Assembly (NCBI GenBank): GCA_013360405.1
Contig: JABWBR010000001.1
Span: 124,001-188,000, forward strand
Length of the DNA: 64,000 bases
Reading direction: 5' to 3'
DNA from: Saprospiraceae bacterium
Lineage (GTDB): Bacteria; Bacteroidota; Bacteroidia; Chitinophagales; Saprospiraceae
Part shown: piece after piece, positions 1 to 8,649 of the stretch
Layout: the number at the start of each line of letters is the position of its first letter
Numbering within the stretch: the first letter of the stretch is position 1
Position numbers and translations under genes: made by a program
The notes under the pieces: model-generated
The model's database searches: none
The model's input: only the letters and a program-made list of their open reading frames with translations
What the model was told of the DNA's origin: nothing

Positions 1-112
1 CGGTAAAAACCTGGTCGACGTGCTGTTTGAGCAGTAATTTTAGCGTGAGGAGGATGTCTTCCTCATCATCGATGATCAGAACCGAAGCCGGTGCTTTTTT
101 GTCAGGTGTCAT
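1..112 (-). CDS. Sigma-54-type response regulator, N-terminal fragment
   Basis: Only the first 37 codons are in the window; the gene runs off the left edge. The peptide opens with a hydrophilic MTPDKKAPAS, then the first receiver-domain strand VLIIDDEEDI with its acidic pocket, then helix 1 (LLTLKLLLKQH) and a strand ending VDQVFT. This matches receiver domains of NtrC-type (AAA+, sigma-54-activating) regulators of Bacteroidota. The AAA+ and HTH parts are not visible, so the subfamily is inferred. A well-formed promoter lies just upstream. It could control the ABC operon at 3673, which has a candidate sigma-54 promoter. Confidence 0.7.
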   Translation of the reverse strand, partial: MTPDKKAPASVLIIDDEEDILLTLKLLLKQHVDQVFT

Positions 113-138
113 TTATGGCCATTATAGAACCCTTTACA

Positions 139-169
139 CAAAGTTAACCTTGTTGACTCAGGTTTACAA
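139..169 (-). promoter_or_regulatory. Bacteroidota-type promoter for the response regulator
   Basis: Reading the minus strand, TTG (169-167) is followed after exactly 20 bases by TAACTTTG (146-139). This matches the Bacteroidota housekeeping consensus TTG-N19-21-TAnnTTTG. The expected start of transcription, near 133, leaves a leader of about 20 bases before the ATG at 112. Confidence 0.6.
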
Positions 170-361
170 GTTTAGTTGCCTTATCCACGTCTGCCACCGA
201 CCGAAGCTTGATTTTAGCGAAGGAAATCCCGACCTTCGTAGATACGCTTAAGAGTCGACAGTACCGATAATGACCTCTTGATCAATATATTCCGCTGCTC
301 GAATTACTGTTGTATTTTGTATAAATGTAAAAATCTTCCGTTAAATGGGCGATTTATGAGT

Positions 362-1009
362 TTAGCTCCTTCTGTTTTGCGCAATTGGTATAAAATCTTC
401 TTTATGGGTAAAATGCTCAAGTCCTAAAATCAATAATATGGAACAGATTAAAGATACTTTCTGCATAATAGCCAATAAACCCCAATCGCCGGAACCGTAT
501 AAGTAGAGTGTAAAATAAAAAATCAACATACAAATAATGCAGCAGATCTTTAAGAAGTGAAGTCTCGTTTTTAATGTAAATACCGTTATGTAAAATAACC
601 CCATCAAAGACAAAGTGCTTGATATGGTTATCATAATGTCGTGCAAAGGGGTTGCGATGAGAAAGTTGAATAGTATGTCGGCAAAGCCAACAATAGTTAA
701 TACTAACGATGCATGTTTGCTGAACATCTTTTTTGCCATATTAATAAAAAATAGGCCATAGCCGACAGAGTGGAATGCCATACCAATGATTGCCCAAACT
801 CTTGAGGGGTTATCCATGCCATTTATAGCCTTTTCCTGAAATAAATTGCTAATGAAGTTTTTTGTCCAGTCGAACCCTATAGAATTAATGTTAAGCAAAG
901 AACCGCCAGGATAAACTAATGTCGCCTTTATGAAAAAGCTCACGGAAAGGGCAATACATATCAGAACCGAATATTTCTTCATCATTTGTTTGAATGTAAA
1001 TCTGTCCAT
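362..1009 (-). CDS. Polytopic membrane protein, DUF998-like
   Basis: This is a 215-residue, strongly hydrophobic protein with about six predicted membrane helices. The first is near residues 14-27; later ones include segments around GMAFHSVGYGLFFI, LVLTIVGFADILFNFLI and CCIICMLIFYFTLYLY. The loop after helix 1 (YPGGS, then GFDWTKNFISNL) resembles DUF998-type integral membrane proteins, whose function is unknown. I chose the ATG at 1009 because the longer frame to 1168 would overlap the next gene's coding sequence. It lies 43 bases downstream of the propeller gene on the same strand, so the two may be co-transcribed. Confidence 0.6.
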   Translation of the reverse strand: MDRFTFKQMMKKYSVLICIALSVSFFIKATLVYPGGSLLNINSIGFDWTKNFISNLFQEKAINGMDNPSRVWAIIGMAFHSVGYGLFFINMAKKMFSKHASLVLTIVGFADILFNFLIATPLHDIMITISSTLSLMGLFYITVFTLKTRLHFLKICCIICMLIFYFTLYLYGSGDWGLLAIMQKVSLICSILLILGLEHFTHKEDFIPIAQNRRS

Positions 1010-1052
1010 TTGACTCCCAAGTGATAAGTAGTTTGCAATGACGGAGAAATTA

Positions 1053-2153
1053 CTACCAGGGGCCATTCTGCTTAACCTGATAAAAGCGGTTACCGTCAAA
1101 TCGATAGAGTCCTTGTCCGGTACCCCACCACATGTTTCCAGACCTGTCTTGATACATGCTTTGAACACAGCAATTCAGACCGTCAGCAGGTGTAAACACG
1201 GTAAAGGCTTTTGGATTTGGCAAGGGAACGGAAGGGTCAAATCTCGTAGTACTGCCCCGGGCCGTAACCCAAATAATACCCGACTGCTCAATATATATGC
1301 CCCAAAATTCAGTTCCGCCTAATCCGTCTTTGGGGGTGTATTCCGTCAAAGTTCGGCCATCGTATTTGCAAATGCCGTTTTTCATTGTAAACCACATATT
1401 TCCAACTTTATCCTGTGCGATGCCTCCGGCATAGTTTTCTCCCAAATCTTCCTTTTCTGCTATATTAGTAATTATTTTTCCACTTGCCCTGAGCGTAGCC
1501 GAAGGGTCAAATCGATAGACGCCATTTTCAGAAGAAGCAAACCAAATGTTGCCACTTCTGTCTTCCATAATGCCGGCAACGTTTATGGGTGGAAGCTGCT
1601 GAAATAATGAAAAACTTTGACCGCCTATGCTATCGGCAGATGGGTCATATCGAAAAACACCGCGATGCGTGCCTACCCAGATAGTACCCGATTTGTCAAC
1701 AAGGATGCCTTTACGACTGATATCTATTTGGCTCAGGCCATCTTTTTGATTATAATTTCTAAAGGTTTTTCCATCATATTTATAAACGCCCTGGTCAGTC
1801 CCAAACCAAAGATTACCATTTTTGTCTTCATTAATAGCATAAACAGTGTTGTTAATAAAACCATCCGGATTGGAAAAATAGGTCAACGTTTTTACATCAT
1901 ACCTTACTACGCCATCGCCTATGGTGCCAAACCATAAATTTCCTTTCGAATCCTGAAAAATACTTCGGATATATTGACTGACCAGGGTAGTGTCAAAATC
2001 GGGGGCCACCGCAACTGTCTTAAAGTTTTTTATTACTGTTGGACCTGGTTTGGAAGTAATAGGGTCTTTAAGTGTGTTTGATTTTTCTTGTCCGTTGCAG
2101 GAAGTGAAGATTGTCAAAAAGCTGAAAAACAATACTTTGTGTAATGTTATCAT
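1053..2153 (-). CDS. Two-component-regulator-propeller lipoprotein
   Basis: This 366-residue protein has a lipoprotein signal peptide (MITLHKVLFFSFLTIFTSC, lipobox Cys at 19) followed by a chain of about seven Reg_prop-type blades. Each blade carries the signature of a D-x-x-G-N-x-W-F-G turn, for example DSKGNLWFG, DKNGNLWFG, DKSGTIWVG and DRSGNMWWG. Such blades normally form the periplasmic sensor of hybrid two-component systems. Here the blades stand alone with no kinase or membrane helix, so the protein is probably a membrane-anchored binding propeller. The start at 2153 is chosen because the longer frame adds residues in front of a perfect signal peptide. Confidence 0.8.
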   Translation of the reverse strand: MITLHKVLFFSFLTIFTSCNGQEKSNTLKDPITSKPGPTVIKNFKTVAVAPDFDTTLVSQYIRSIFQDSKGNLWFGTIGDGVVRYDVKTLTYFSNPDGFINNTVYAINEDKNGNLWFGTDQGVYKYDGKTFRNYNQKDGLSQIDISRKGILVDKSGTIWVGTHRGVFRYDPSADSIGGQSFSLFQQLPPINVAGIMEDRSGNIWFASSENGVYRFDPSATLRASGKIITNIAEKEDLGENYAGGIAQDKVGNMWFTMKNGICKYDGRTLTEYTPKDGLGGTEFWGIYIEQSGIIWVTARGSTTRFDPSVPLPNPKAFTVFTPADGLNCCVQSMYQDRSGNMWWGTGQGLYRFDGNRFYQVKQNGPW

Positions 2154-2303
2154 TGTAGTTTTGGGTGTTCTGTGCTTAATGGTTTTAATGTTATCCTGCA
2201 TGACCTGCAATGGTTTACTGCTATAAAAAGTTGGCGATTCATCCCACACAAACGTTCAGACGAAGCAATACATTTACTTGAGACCAAAAACTGTCATACG
2301 ATG

Positions 2304-2333
2304 TTTGTTTCGACTCCGCTCAACGAACGACTC
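2304..2333. repeat. Dispersed palindromic repeat, copy 1
   Basis: The core TTTCGACTCCGCTCAACGAA recurs at about 3411 and 3470. The flanks GTTCGTT and AACGAAC can pair in the better copies, giving a short hairpin. It lies in the otherwise gene-free stretch 2154-2440 upstream of the propeller gene. The rest of that stretch is GC-rich and shows nothing recognisable. Confidence 0.6.
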
Positions 2334-2440
2334 AGTCTGCTCCGTGTTCTACCCCGGCGGGAAAGCCCCGGGTTCGCACGGCATGCTCTGATCTTTCAGC
2401 GGGGGCAGCCCGGCTGGAGCAAAAACCTTATTACCTACTG

Positions 2441-3049
2441 TTATTTTCTGTCAATGTTAATAATTTCTCCTTTTTCTAACATGCTTTTTAGCGCTGTTTT
2501 CAGCATTGGTAATGGTTCTTGAATAAATGCTTCGTCTCCTTTGTTTTTCAAGTCTACAAGCCCTGTTACTTTATTTGTCTCATATTCATTAACAATAATG
2601 AAAACCGTATCACCCGCAACATTTTCCACTTTAAATAAAGTGTATTGATCGAAGTCCATTTTAACCTCATAAATGTCTCCTTTTTGCGGCGTCAAAATCA
2701 GGTTCGCATTTTTCTCATTTTTTTGGCTGGTACTCACTACTCCCCAAATTGCTAAAACGATAAACGCGGCAATTCCTGAAAAAGTCCAAACAGGTGTCTT
2801 GCTATTTAATTTTAGAGCTTCATAATGGCTTTTCAAGTTGCCTGGAAATTCTTTTTTCTCAAGGACTTGTTTACAATGAGAACATTGTGTAACACCAGTT
2901 TTGCCAATAGGAAAAAATGGTATCCAAAAGACGTGTGCATACTTTTGAAAAACTGTCATTTGAATACTGTTTTGTGTCCCACAGTTTGAGCACTCGTCAT
3001 TGATGTTTTTTGTTGCAACTTGAGTTGCTTTGCTTCCGAAAATGATCAT
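2441..3049 (-). CDS. Zinc-ribbon membrane protein
   Basis: This 202-residue protein starts with a zinc ribbon: CSNCG near residues 21-25 and CSHC near residues 56-59, the usual two-knuckle spacing of zinc-ribbon_15-type proteins. A single membrane helix follows (FSGIAAFIVLAIWGVV, about residues 90-106). The remaining roughly 95 residues are beta-rich and probably exported (LTPQKGDIYEVKMDFDQYTL onward). The partner and reaction are unknown. The gene stands alone on its strand between repeat-rich DNA on both sides. Confidence 0.65.
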   Translation of the reverse strand: MIIFGSKATQVATKNINDECSNCGTQNSIQMTVFQKYAHVFWIPFFPIGKTGVTQCSHCKQVLEKKEFPGNLKSHYEALKLNSKTPVWTFSGIAAFIVLAIWGVVSTSQKNEKNANLILTPQKGDIYEVKMDFDQYTLFKVENVAGDTVFIIVNEYETNKVTGLVDLKNKGDEAFIQEPLPMLKTALKSMLEKGEIINIDRK

Positions 3050-3067
3050 GTCAGTTTTTTTTTAAGG

Positions 3068-3170
3068 TTTGTTTTGGTGTTCGGGCTTTGTAATAGCCGG
3101 TAATCGGGTCAGGCAGGAGAGTCTCACCACAGAACCGTGCGTAATAATTTCCCTACACACGGCTCTTCAT
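3068..3170 (-). mobile_element. Possible group II intron relic
   Basis: On the minus strand a stem made of AGAGCCGTGTG (3167-3157) and CGCACGGTTCT (3141-3131) is followed by GTGGTGAGACTCTCC and a CTGACC end. The stem arms pair over 11 positions with two G-U pairs. The pattern GAGCCGTRTG...GCACGGTTCTGTG is characteristic of the segment after the maturase gene in bacterial group II introns, recalled from known introns. No reverse transcriptase frame and no clear domain V were found, so this is at best a 3' remnant. Confidence 0.35.
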
Positions 3171-3403
3171 GTGCTTTGTCGCTGCTGCATCGCCGGGTTT
3201 GCCCCCGGCAAATATAACTATGGCTGCACCAATTTCCAATGGAAAAACAGGCAGGTTTTTCTTTGTACTGCTGCACGAGCTATCTAACGTATAAGAACTT
3301 GTACAAGTCCTTGCCAATTGGACGCCGTATTATGCTGCACACAAGCGTCCCGGAGGGACGGTATCTTTGGGAGTGCCGGGCATGTCACTAACAGTGTGAA
3401 CAA
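3171..3403. other. Gene-free stretch with a short GC palindrome
   Basis: No convincing coding frame is present on either strand. A short palindromic element, GCGTCCCGGAGGGACGG (about 3345-3361), resembles small REP-like sequences common in Bacteroidota genomes. The remainder may be decayed flanking sequence of the possible intron relic. Confidence 0.35.
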
Positions 3404-3514
3404 GGATTGTTCGTTTCGACTCCGCTCAACGAACAACCCCGCCGGTCATTGAGCGGAGCCCGGGATTGTTCGTTTCGACTCCGCTCAACGAACGACCCAG
3501 CCGATCATTGATTT
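3404..3514. repeat. Direct repeat of 59 bases, nearly two units
   Basis: Two near-identical units begin at 3404 and 3463 (GGATTGTTCGTTTCGACTCC). Both carry the palindromic core also seen at 2304, followed by RACCCMGCCG and then TCATTGA. The complementary word TTGAGCGGAG occurs inside the first unit, so the array can fold on itself. Confidence 0.65.
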
Positions 3515-3522
3515 ATACACAA

Positions 3523-3562
3523 CTGTCCATTTTTGGACACTTTTTTGTTCAATAGTGGACAG
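3523..3562 (+). promoter_or_regulatory. Inverted-repeat activator site
   Basis: TGTCCATTTTTGGACA (3524-3539) is a short palindrome, and a second TGGACAG arm follows at 3556-3562. It lies about 55-90 bases upstream of a TTGGCAC element. This is the position expected for an enhancer site bound by an NtrC-type regulator, such as the one cut off at the left edge of the window. The assignment is inferred from layout. Confidence 0.45.
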
Positions 3563-3614
3563 TCGGGTTTATAGGTTTTTATTGTAAAAAACTGATTTTC
3601 AAATAATTAAAATA

Positions 3615-3630
3615 TTGGCACAATTTTATT
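3615..3630 (+). promoter_or_regulatory. Candidate sigma-54 promoter for the ABC operon
   Basis: TTGGCAC (3615-3621) is an exact match to the -24 element of sigma-54 promoters. The -12 region (TTATT at about 3626-3630) is a poor match to TTGCW. The element lies about 50 bases before the ATG at 3673, and palindromic TGTCC/GGACA sites lie upstream. The strong -24, weak -12 and upstream sites together make this plausible but not certain. Confidence 0.45.
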
Positions 3631-3672
3631 ACCCTAATAAATATCGCGTAGCCACAATCTGCGCAAATTGAT

Positions 3673-4923
3673 ATGGATAGAGTGATAGAAAAAAAACGGT
3701 GGACCTGGCAGCGGATAGTGCTGGTGGTAGTGATAGTGGCGGTGGCCGGGTTTTTCCTTTTGCGGTGGGTGAGCCGGCCGGCCGGCGCGCGCCTCAATGT
3801 GGATGCGGGCCGCATCATACTGGATACGGTGCACCGGGCGGCATTCAGGGAGCAGATACCCGTGACGGGCGCGGTGTTGCCTATCAGAAGTGTGGTGATT
3901 GCTGCGGTAGAGGGCGGCCGCGTAGAAGAAAAATTTGTAGAAGACGGCGCTATGCTGAAAAGCGGCCAGCTGATCCTGCGGCTTAGCAATCCCGATTTGC
4001 AACTCAGCTACCTCAACCAGGAGGCCGACATTATCAACCAGATCAGCCAGATACAGAATATGAGCCTGCTGCGCGACCAGCAGAGCCTCAACTTGCGCGA
4101 ATCGGCGCTGGATGTGGAATACAGGATCGACCTGCTGTCGAAACGCCTCAAGCGCACCCGCTCGCTGGCGCGCGACGGCGTGGTGTCGAAAGTGGAACTC
4201 CAGGAGATGGAGGACGAATATAACAACTTAGTGCGCCGAAAGGCCCTGCTCCTGAAAACCATTGCCAAAGACAGCCTGTCGGGGCTCATACAGTCGCAGC
4301 AGATGGACAACTCGCTCGACCTGATGCGGCGCAACCTGGCTATCTCCCGGCAAAACCTGGATAACCTGCTCATCAAAGCCCCCATCGACGGGCAGTTGTC
4401 GGGGTTATCGGCCGAACTCGGCGAATCGGTGCAGGAGGGCATACAACTGGCCCAAATCGACGACCTCAGCGCGTACAAAGTGCGGGTGCGTATCGACGAA
4501 TTTTACATCTCGCGCATTTATCCCGAGCAAAAAGGCTTTTTCATTTTTACCGGAAAAACCTACGAACTCAAAATCGCCAAAATATACCCGCAGGTGGCCA
4601 ACGGCGCTTTTGAAGCCGATATGGCTTTTACCGGGCCGTTTCCCGCAGCTATCAAGCGGGGGCAGACCCTCTCCGTCAACCTCGAACTCAGCGCCGAGCA
4701 GGAAGCCCTGCTGATCTCGCGCAGCTCGTTTTACCAAAGTACCAACGGCAAATGGGTGTACGTGCTCAATCCCGGCGGACAAACGGCCGTAAAACGCGCA
4801 ATCAGGCTGGGCCGGCAAAATCCCAGTTATTACGAGGTACTCGAAGGGCTTCAGGCCGGCGAGGTAGTGATCGTATCGGGTTATGAGGATTTTGGCGAAA
4901 AAGACATTTTACAAATAAAATAA
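3673..4923 (+). CDS. Efflux periplasmic adaptor (MacA/HlyD type)
   Basis: This 416-residue membrane-fusion protein has an N-terminal anchor (about residues 13-31, IVLVVVIVAVAGFFLL). The first half of the lipoyl-like barrel follows (IPVTGAVLPIRSVVIAAVEG, then GAMLKSGQLILRL). A long coiled-coil hairpin spans about 110-235, and the second lipoyl half is LLIKAPIDGQLSGLSAELGE. A beta-barrel and membrane-proximal domain ends in ALLISRSSFYQ...GEVVIVSG. Adaptors of this family link an inner-membrane ABC pump to an outer-membrane channel. The ATPase starts 12 bases downstream and the permease follows, so the three form one operon. No outer-membrane TolC-type gene is in view. Confidence 0.9.
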   Translation: MDRVIEKKRWTWQRIVLVVVIVAVAGFFLLRWVSRPAGARLNVDAGRIILDTVHRAAFREQIPVTGAVLPIRSVVIAAVEGGRVEEKFVEDGAMLKSGQLILRLSNPDLQLSYLNQEADIINQISQIQNMSLLRDQQSLNLRESALDVEYRIDLLSKRLKRTRSLARDGVVSKVELQEMEDEYNNLVRRKALLLKTIAKDSLSGLIQSQQMDNSLDLMRRNLAISRQNLDNLLIKAPIDGQLSGLSAELGESVQEGIQLAQIDDLSAYKVRVRIDEFYISRIYPEQKGFFIFTGKTYELKIAKIYPQVANGAFEADMAFTGPFPAAIKRGQTLSVNLELSAEQEALLISRSSFYQSTNGKWVYVLNPGGQTAVKRAIRLGRQNPSYYEVLEGLQAGEVVIVSGYEDFGEKDILQIK

Positions 4924-4935
4924 ACCATACAAGCC

Positions 4936-5622
4936 ATGATAAAAACAGTTGGACTTACCAAAATATACCGCACCGACGAGGTAGAGACCACTGCGCTCAG
5001 CGGAGTGAACGTCGATATCAAAGAAGGCGAATTCGTGTCGGTGATGGGCCCTTCGGGCTGCGGCAAGTCGACGCTGCTCAACGTATTGGGCATGATCGAC
5101 AGCCCCGACGGCGGCGACTACTTTTTCAACGGCGAAGAAGTGGGGCGCCTGCCCGAACGCAAACGCGCCGACATCCGCAAGCGCAATCTGGGATTCGTTT
5201 TCCAAAGCTTTAACCTGATCGACGAGCTTACCGTGTATGAAAACGTAGCGCTGCCTATGTTTTATACCGGCGCCCCCGCCGCCGAGCGCAAGCAACGGGT
5301 AGAAGAACTGCTGGAAGGCATGCACATCATGCACCGCCGCAACCACTACCCCCAGCAACTGTCGGGCGGCCAGCAGCAGCGCGTGGCGGTGGCCAGGGCC
5401 ATCGTAAACCGGCCCAAGCTCATCCTGGCCGACGAACCCACCGGCAATCTCGATTCCTCTAACGGCGACGAGGTCATGAAAATACTGGCCGAACTCAACG
5501 CCCAGGGCACTACCATACTCATGGTCACCCACTCGCAATACTGCGCCGAATTCGGCAACAGAATCATACGCATGCTCGATGGACAAGTCGTCACGGAAAA
5601 TGTAGTGAAGCAATATTTGTAG
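4936..5622 (+). CDS. ABC transporter ATPase (MacB/LolD type)
   Basis: This 228-residue ATP-binding subunit is the full length usual for the LolD/MacB class. Walker A is GPSGCGKST (residues 38-46), the Q-loop lies near FVFQSFNLID, the signature is LSGGQQQR (from 142), Walker B is LILADEP with D166 and E167, and the H-loop is VTHSQ. It powers the FtsX-type permease encoded 23 bases downstream, working with the adaptor encoded upstream. The substrate is unknown; relatives move macrolides, peptides or lipoproteins by mechanotransmission. Confidence 0.93.
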   Translation: MIKTVGLTKIYRTDEVETTALSGVNVDIKEGEFVSVMGPSGCGKSTLLNVLGMIDSPDGGDYFFNGEEVGRLPERKRADIRKRNLGFVFQSFNLIDELTVYENVALPMFYTGAPAAERKQRVEELLEGMHIMHRRNHYPQQLSGGQQQRVAVARAIVNRPKLILADEPTGNLDSSNGDEVMKILAELNAQGTTILMVTHSQYCAEFGNRIIRMLDGQVVTENVVKQYL

Positions 5623-5645
5623 CAGAAAAAAGAAATCACCCGACT

Positions 5646-8105
5646 ATGTTTCAGAATTATATCAAAATTGCGATTCGCAATCTGCAGAAAAACAAAGCGT
5701 ACAGCTTCATCAACATTGCCGGACTTGCCATCGGCATCGCGTGTTGCTTGTTGATCCTCTTGTTTGTAGCCCACGAGTTGAGCTACGATCGTTGGAATCC
5801 CCAGGCCGACCGCATTGTGAGGACGTATGCCGACATCAACTTCGGCGGCAACCACTTTCAGCTTGCCGTTACGGGGGTGCCCATCGGTCCCGACGTGCAA
5901 CGCGAAATCTCCGATGTGCAGAGCTATTGCCGGATTCGGAATTACGGCAGCCACCTGGTGAGGAGGGAAGGCGAGGGTACCCAGAATTTTCGCGAAGAAG
6001 AAGTACTCTATGCCGACAGTACCTTTTTTGAGATATTTCCACTGGCCATAGCGAGCGGCGAAGCGCGCACCTGTCTTACCAAGCCCAACAGCGTGGTACT
6101 ATCGCGCAGCAGAGCCGAAAAATACTTCGGCTCTGCGCAGGCAGCCATGAGCCAAAACCTCATCGTCGAAAACGAATCCACCTGGAAAGTAACCGGGGTT
6201 TTTGAAGATATGCCTGCCAATTCGCATTTTCAGGCGCATCTATTGATGTCGCTAAACGGCAACAGGGAGATACTGGAGGCAACTCAGATGTGGGCGATGA
6301 GCAACAATTTCCAGACCTACATTTTGCTTAAAGAAGGTACGTCATTTGACACATTCAGTGAAAAATTCAATAACCTTTCCCGCCAAAAAATAGGCCAAAC
6401 GGCTGCACAGATGCTGGGGCTCAGCCTTGAGGAACTAGAAGCTACCGGCCAATATGCCCGCATCGGCCTGCAACGCCTTACTGACATTCACCTGCACTCC
6501 GATCTGGATGTAGAATTGGGGCCCAACGGCGATATCCAGTACGTATGGATCTTTAGCGCCATCGCCTTATTCGTCTTGTTCATTGCGTGCATCAACTTTA
6601 TGAACCTGGCCACGGCGCGTTCGGCGCATCGCGCCAAAGAAATCGGTGTGCGCAAAGTGCTGGGAAGTACGCGTGGCGTGCTCATCGGCCAATTTATGAG
6701 CGAAACCCTGTTTATGGCCTTCCTGTCCTTGATACTGGCACTCGCTTTGGCCTCGGCGGTAATGCCCTGGTTTAGCGAACTCACCGGGCGGGCTATTCAG
6801 ATACCCTGGGCGAGCCCCATGTTTTGGGGATTGCTGGCTTGCGGCGTGCTCATTACCGGCTTCCTGGCCGGCAGCTATCCTTCTTTTTTCCTTTCCGGCT
6901 TTGAGACCATCAAAGTCTTAAAAGGGCAATTGAGCAGGAAAGCCAAACACGGCGGCTTGCGCAGCGCGCTCGTCGTGTTTCAGTTTGCTACCGCTATTGT
7001 GCTTATCATTTGCACCACGGTAGTTTACAACCAATTGAATTACATTCAAAATAAAAAGCTGGGATTCCAGAAAGACCAATTGATCATCATTGACGATGCC
7101 TATGCGCTGGGCGACGGCATACTGGCGTTCAAACAGGAGGTGCTCAAACACCCCGGCGTAGAAAGCGCTACCATTAGTTCATTCCTGCCTGTGCCCTCCA
7201 ACCGCAACAATACGACCTTTACCAAAAGCAGGGAATTCCGCCAGGACAACTCCGTTAATCTCGACATTTGGGATGTCGACCACGATTATTTCAAAACCCT
7301 GGGGCTGGAATTGATAGAAGGCCGCCTGTTTGACAAAAACCGGCCGGCTGATAGTTCGGCGGTCATACTTAATGAAACCGCGTTGAAAAATTTCGGCTTT
7401 TCAGACAATCCCATTGGCAAAAAGATTTACTACCTGGAAAGCGAACCCAAGGGAGATACCAAGCCCAGCGATTTTGTGGAGTATACCGTCATAGGTGTAG
7501 TAAAAAACTTTCATTTTGAAAGTCTGAGAACCCACATCAGTTCACTCGGCTTGTTTTTGGATGATTCGCGGGGGCTGATCACCTTGCGCTACAAAGCCGG
7601 TGAAAGCCAAAGCGTCATTGCCGCCCTTGAAAAGCAATGGAAGGCCATGGCGCCTACGCAGCCTTTTTCCTATCGTTTCCTCGACGAGGCTTTCAGTCGC
7701 ATGTACCAAACCGAGCAGCGCCTGGGGCAAATTGCGTTGATATTTGCCTCGTTGGCCATCTTCGTGTCCTGTCTGGGTTTGTTCGGCCTGGCCAGTTTCA
7801 TGGCCGAGCAGCGCACCAAAGAGATCGGCATCCGGAAAGTACTGGGCGCTACTACCGCGGGCATCGTAGGCCTTTTGTCGAAAGACTTCCTCGTGCTAGT
7901 GGGTTTTGCGCTACTTCTCGCTACGCCTTTGGCCTGGTGGGGCATGCACAAGTGGTTGCAGGACTTTGTGTACCGCATAGACATATCGGCATGGGTATTC
8001 GTGATGGCGGGGTTGGCGGCTATTGCCATCGCGTTTATCACGGTGAGCTTTCAGAGCATCCGCGCGGCGCTGGCCAACCCGGTGAAGAGTTTGCGCAGCG
8101 AGTGA
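5646..8105 (+). CDS. FtsX/MacB-type ABC permease, duplicated form
   Basis: This 819-residue permease has two MacB-type halves, typical of Bacteroidota. The first half has a membrane helix near residues 20-42, a periplasmic core domain, and three helices beginning at about 300 (IFSAIALFVLFIACINFMNL). It carries the conserved ARSAHRAKEIGVRKVLGSTR coupling region. The second half repeats this with a helix at about 430-450, a core domain and three C-terminal helices (IALIFASLAIFVSCLGLFGL) with EQRTKEIGIRKVLGAT. It is the last gene of the adaptor-ATPase-permease operon. The doubled ExGxRKVLG motif fits one polypeptide supplying both halves of the membrane domain. Confidence 0.9.
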   Translation: MFQNYIKIAIRNLQKNKAYSFINIAGLAIGIACCLLILLFVAHELSYDRWNPQADRIVRTYADINFGGNHFQLAVTGVPIGPDVQREISDVQSYCRIRNYGSHLVRREGEGTQNFREEEVLYADSTFFEIFPLAIASGEARTCLTKPNSVVLSRSRAEKYFGSAQAAMSQNLIVENESTWKVTGVFEDMPANSHFQAHLLMSLNGNREILEATQMWAMSNNFQTYILLKEGTSFDTFSEKFNNLSRQKIGQTAAQMLGLSLEELEATGQYARIGLQRLTDIHLHSDLDVELGPNGDIQYVWIFSAIALFVLFIACINFMNLATARSAHRAKEIGVRKVLGSTRGVLIGQFMSETLFMAFLSLILALALASAVMPWFSELTGRAIQIPWASPMFWGLLACGVLITGFLAGSYPSFFLSGFETIKVLKGQLSRKAKHGGLRSALVVFQFATAIVLIICTTVVYNQLNYIQNKKLGFQKDQLIIIDDAYALGDGILAFKQEVLKHPGVESATISSFLPVPSNRNNTTFTKSREFRQDNSVNLDIWDVDHDYFKTLGLELIEGRLFDKNRPADSSAVILNETALKNFGFSDNPIGKKIYYLESEPKGDTKPSDFVEYTVIGVVKNFHFESLRTHISSLGLFLDDSRGLITLRYKAGESQSVIAALEKQWKAMAPTQPFSYRFLDEAFSRMYQTEQRLGQIALIFASLAIFVSCLGLFGLASFMAEQRTKEIGIRKVLGATTAGIVGLLSKDFLVLVGFALLLATPLAWWGMHKWLQDFVYRIDISAWVFVMAGLAAIAIAFITVSFQSIRAALANPVKSLRSE

Positions 8106-8149
8106 GCGGGTAATTATGCGTATATTTGGCATAATAAAACCTGGTACTT

Positions 8150-8614
8150 TTGGACAAACCCAAATACATCAGCAAGCAGCAGGCGCTGCAGAAGTTGCAG
8201 CGCTATTGTGCTTTTCAGGAGCGCTCGCACTACGAGGTGCGCAGCAAACTGCTCAGTCTGGGCATATACGGCGAGGATTTGGAGCAGGTGATGTCCGAGT
8301 TGGTAGAAAGCGGTTTTCTCAACGAAGAGCGTTTTGCCCGGTCATTTGCCCGCGGCAAATTCAATATGAAAAAATGGGGCCGGGTGCGCATCACCCAGGA
8401 GTTGAAGCGCCGGCAAATATCGGCCTGGTGCATCCGCAAGGCTATGGAAGAAATAGAGCCGGAAGCCTATAGCGAAACGCTTGCCGCTTTGCTGCGGAAA
8501 AAAGCCGTGGAATATAGCGAAAACCCGCCCCACGAACGCAGGGCCAAACTCATGCGCTACGGCTTGCAAAAAGGCTATGAAAGCGAATTGATCCAGGAAT
8601 TATTACCGGAATAA
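8150..8614 (+). CDS. recX: Regulatory protein RecX
   Basis: This 154-residue protein has the RecX arrangement of three-helix repeats: ALQKLQRYCAFQERSHYEVRSKL, VMSELVESGFLNEERFARSF and KWGRVRITQELKRRQIS. The SGFLNEERFA segment and the WG-x-x-R-I loop are family hallmarks. RecX binds RecA filaments and restrains recombinase activity. An in-frame stop at 8135 leaves no ATG, so TTG at 8150 is the likely start. No recA is nearby. It follows the permease gene by 44 bases. Confidence 0.85.
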   Translation: MDKPKYISKQQALQKLQRYCAFQERSHYEVRSKLLSLGIYGEDLEQVMSELVESGFLNEERFARSFARGKFNMKKWGRVRITQELKRRQISAWCIRKAMEEIEPEAYSETLAALLRKKAVEYSENPPHERRAKLMRYGLQKGYESELIQELLPE

Positions 8615-8649
8615 AGACGTCAGGGAACTGACTTTTTCGCATTATTTGG

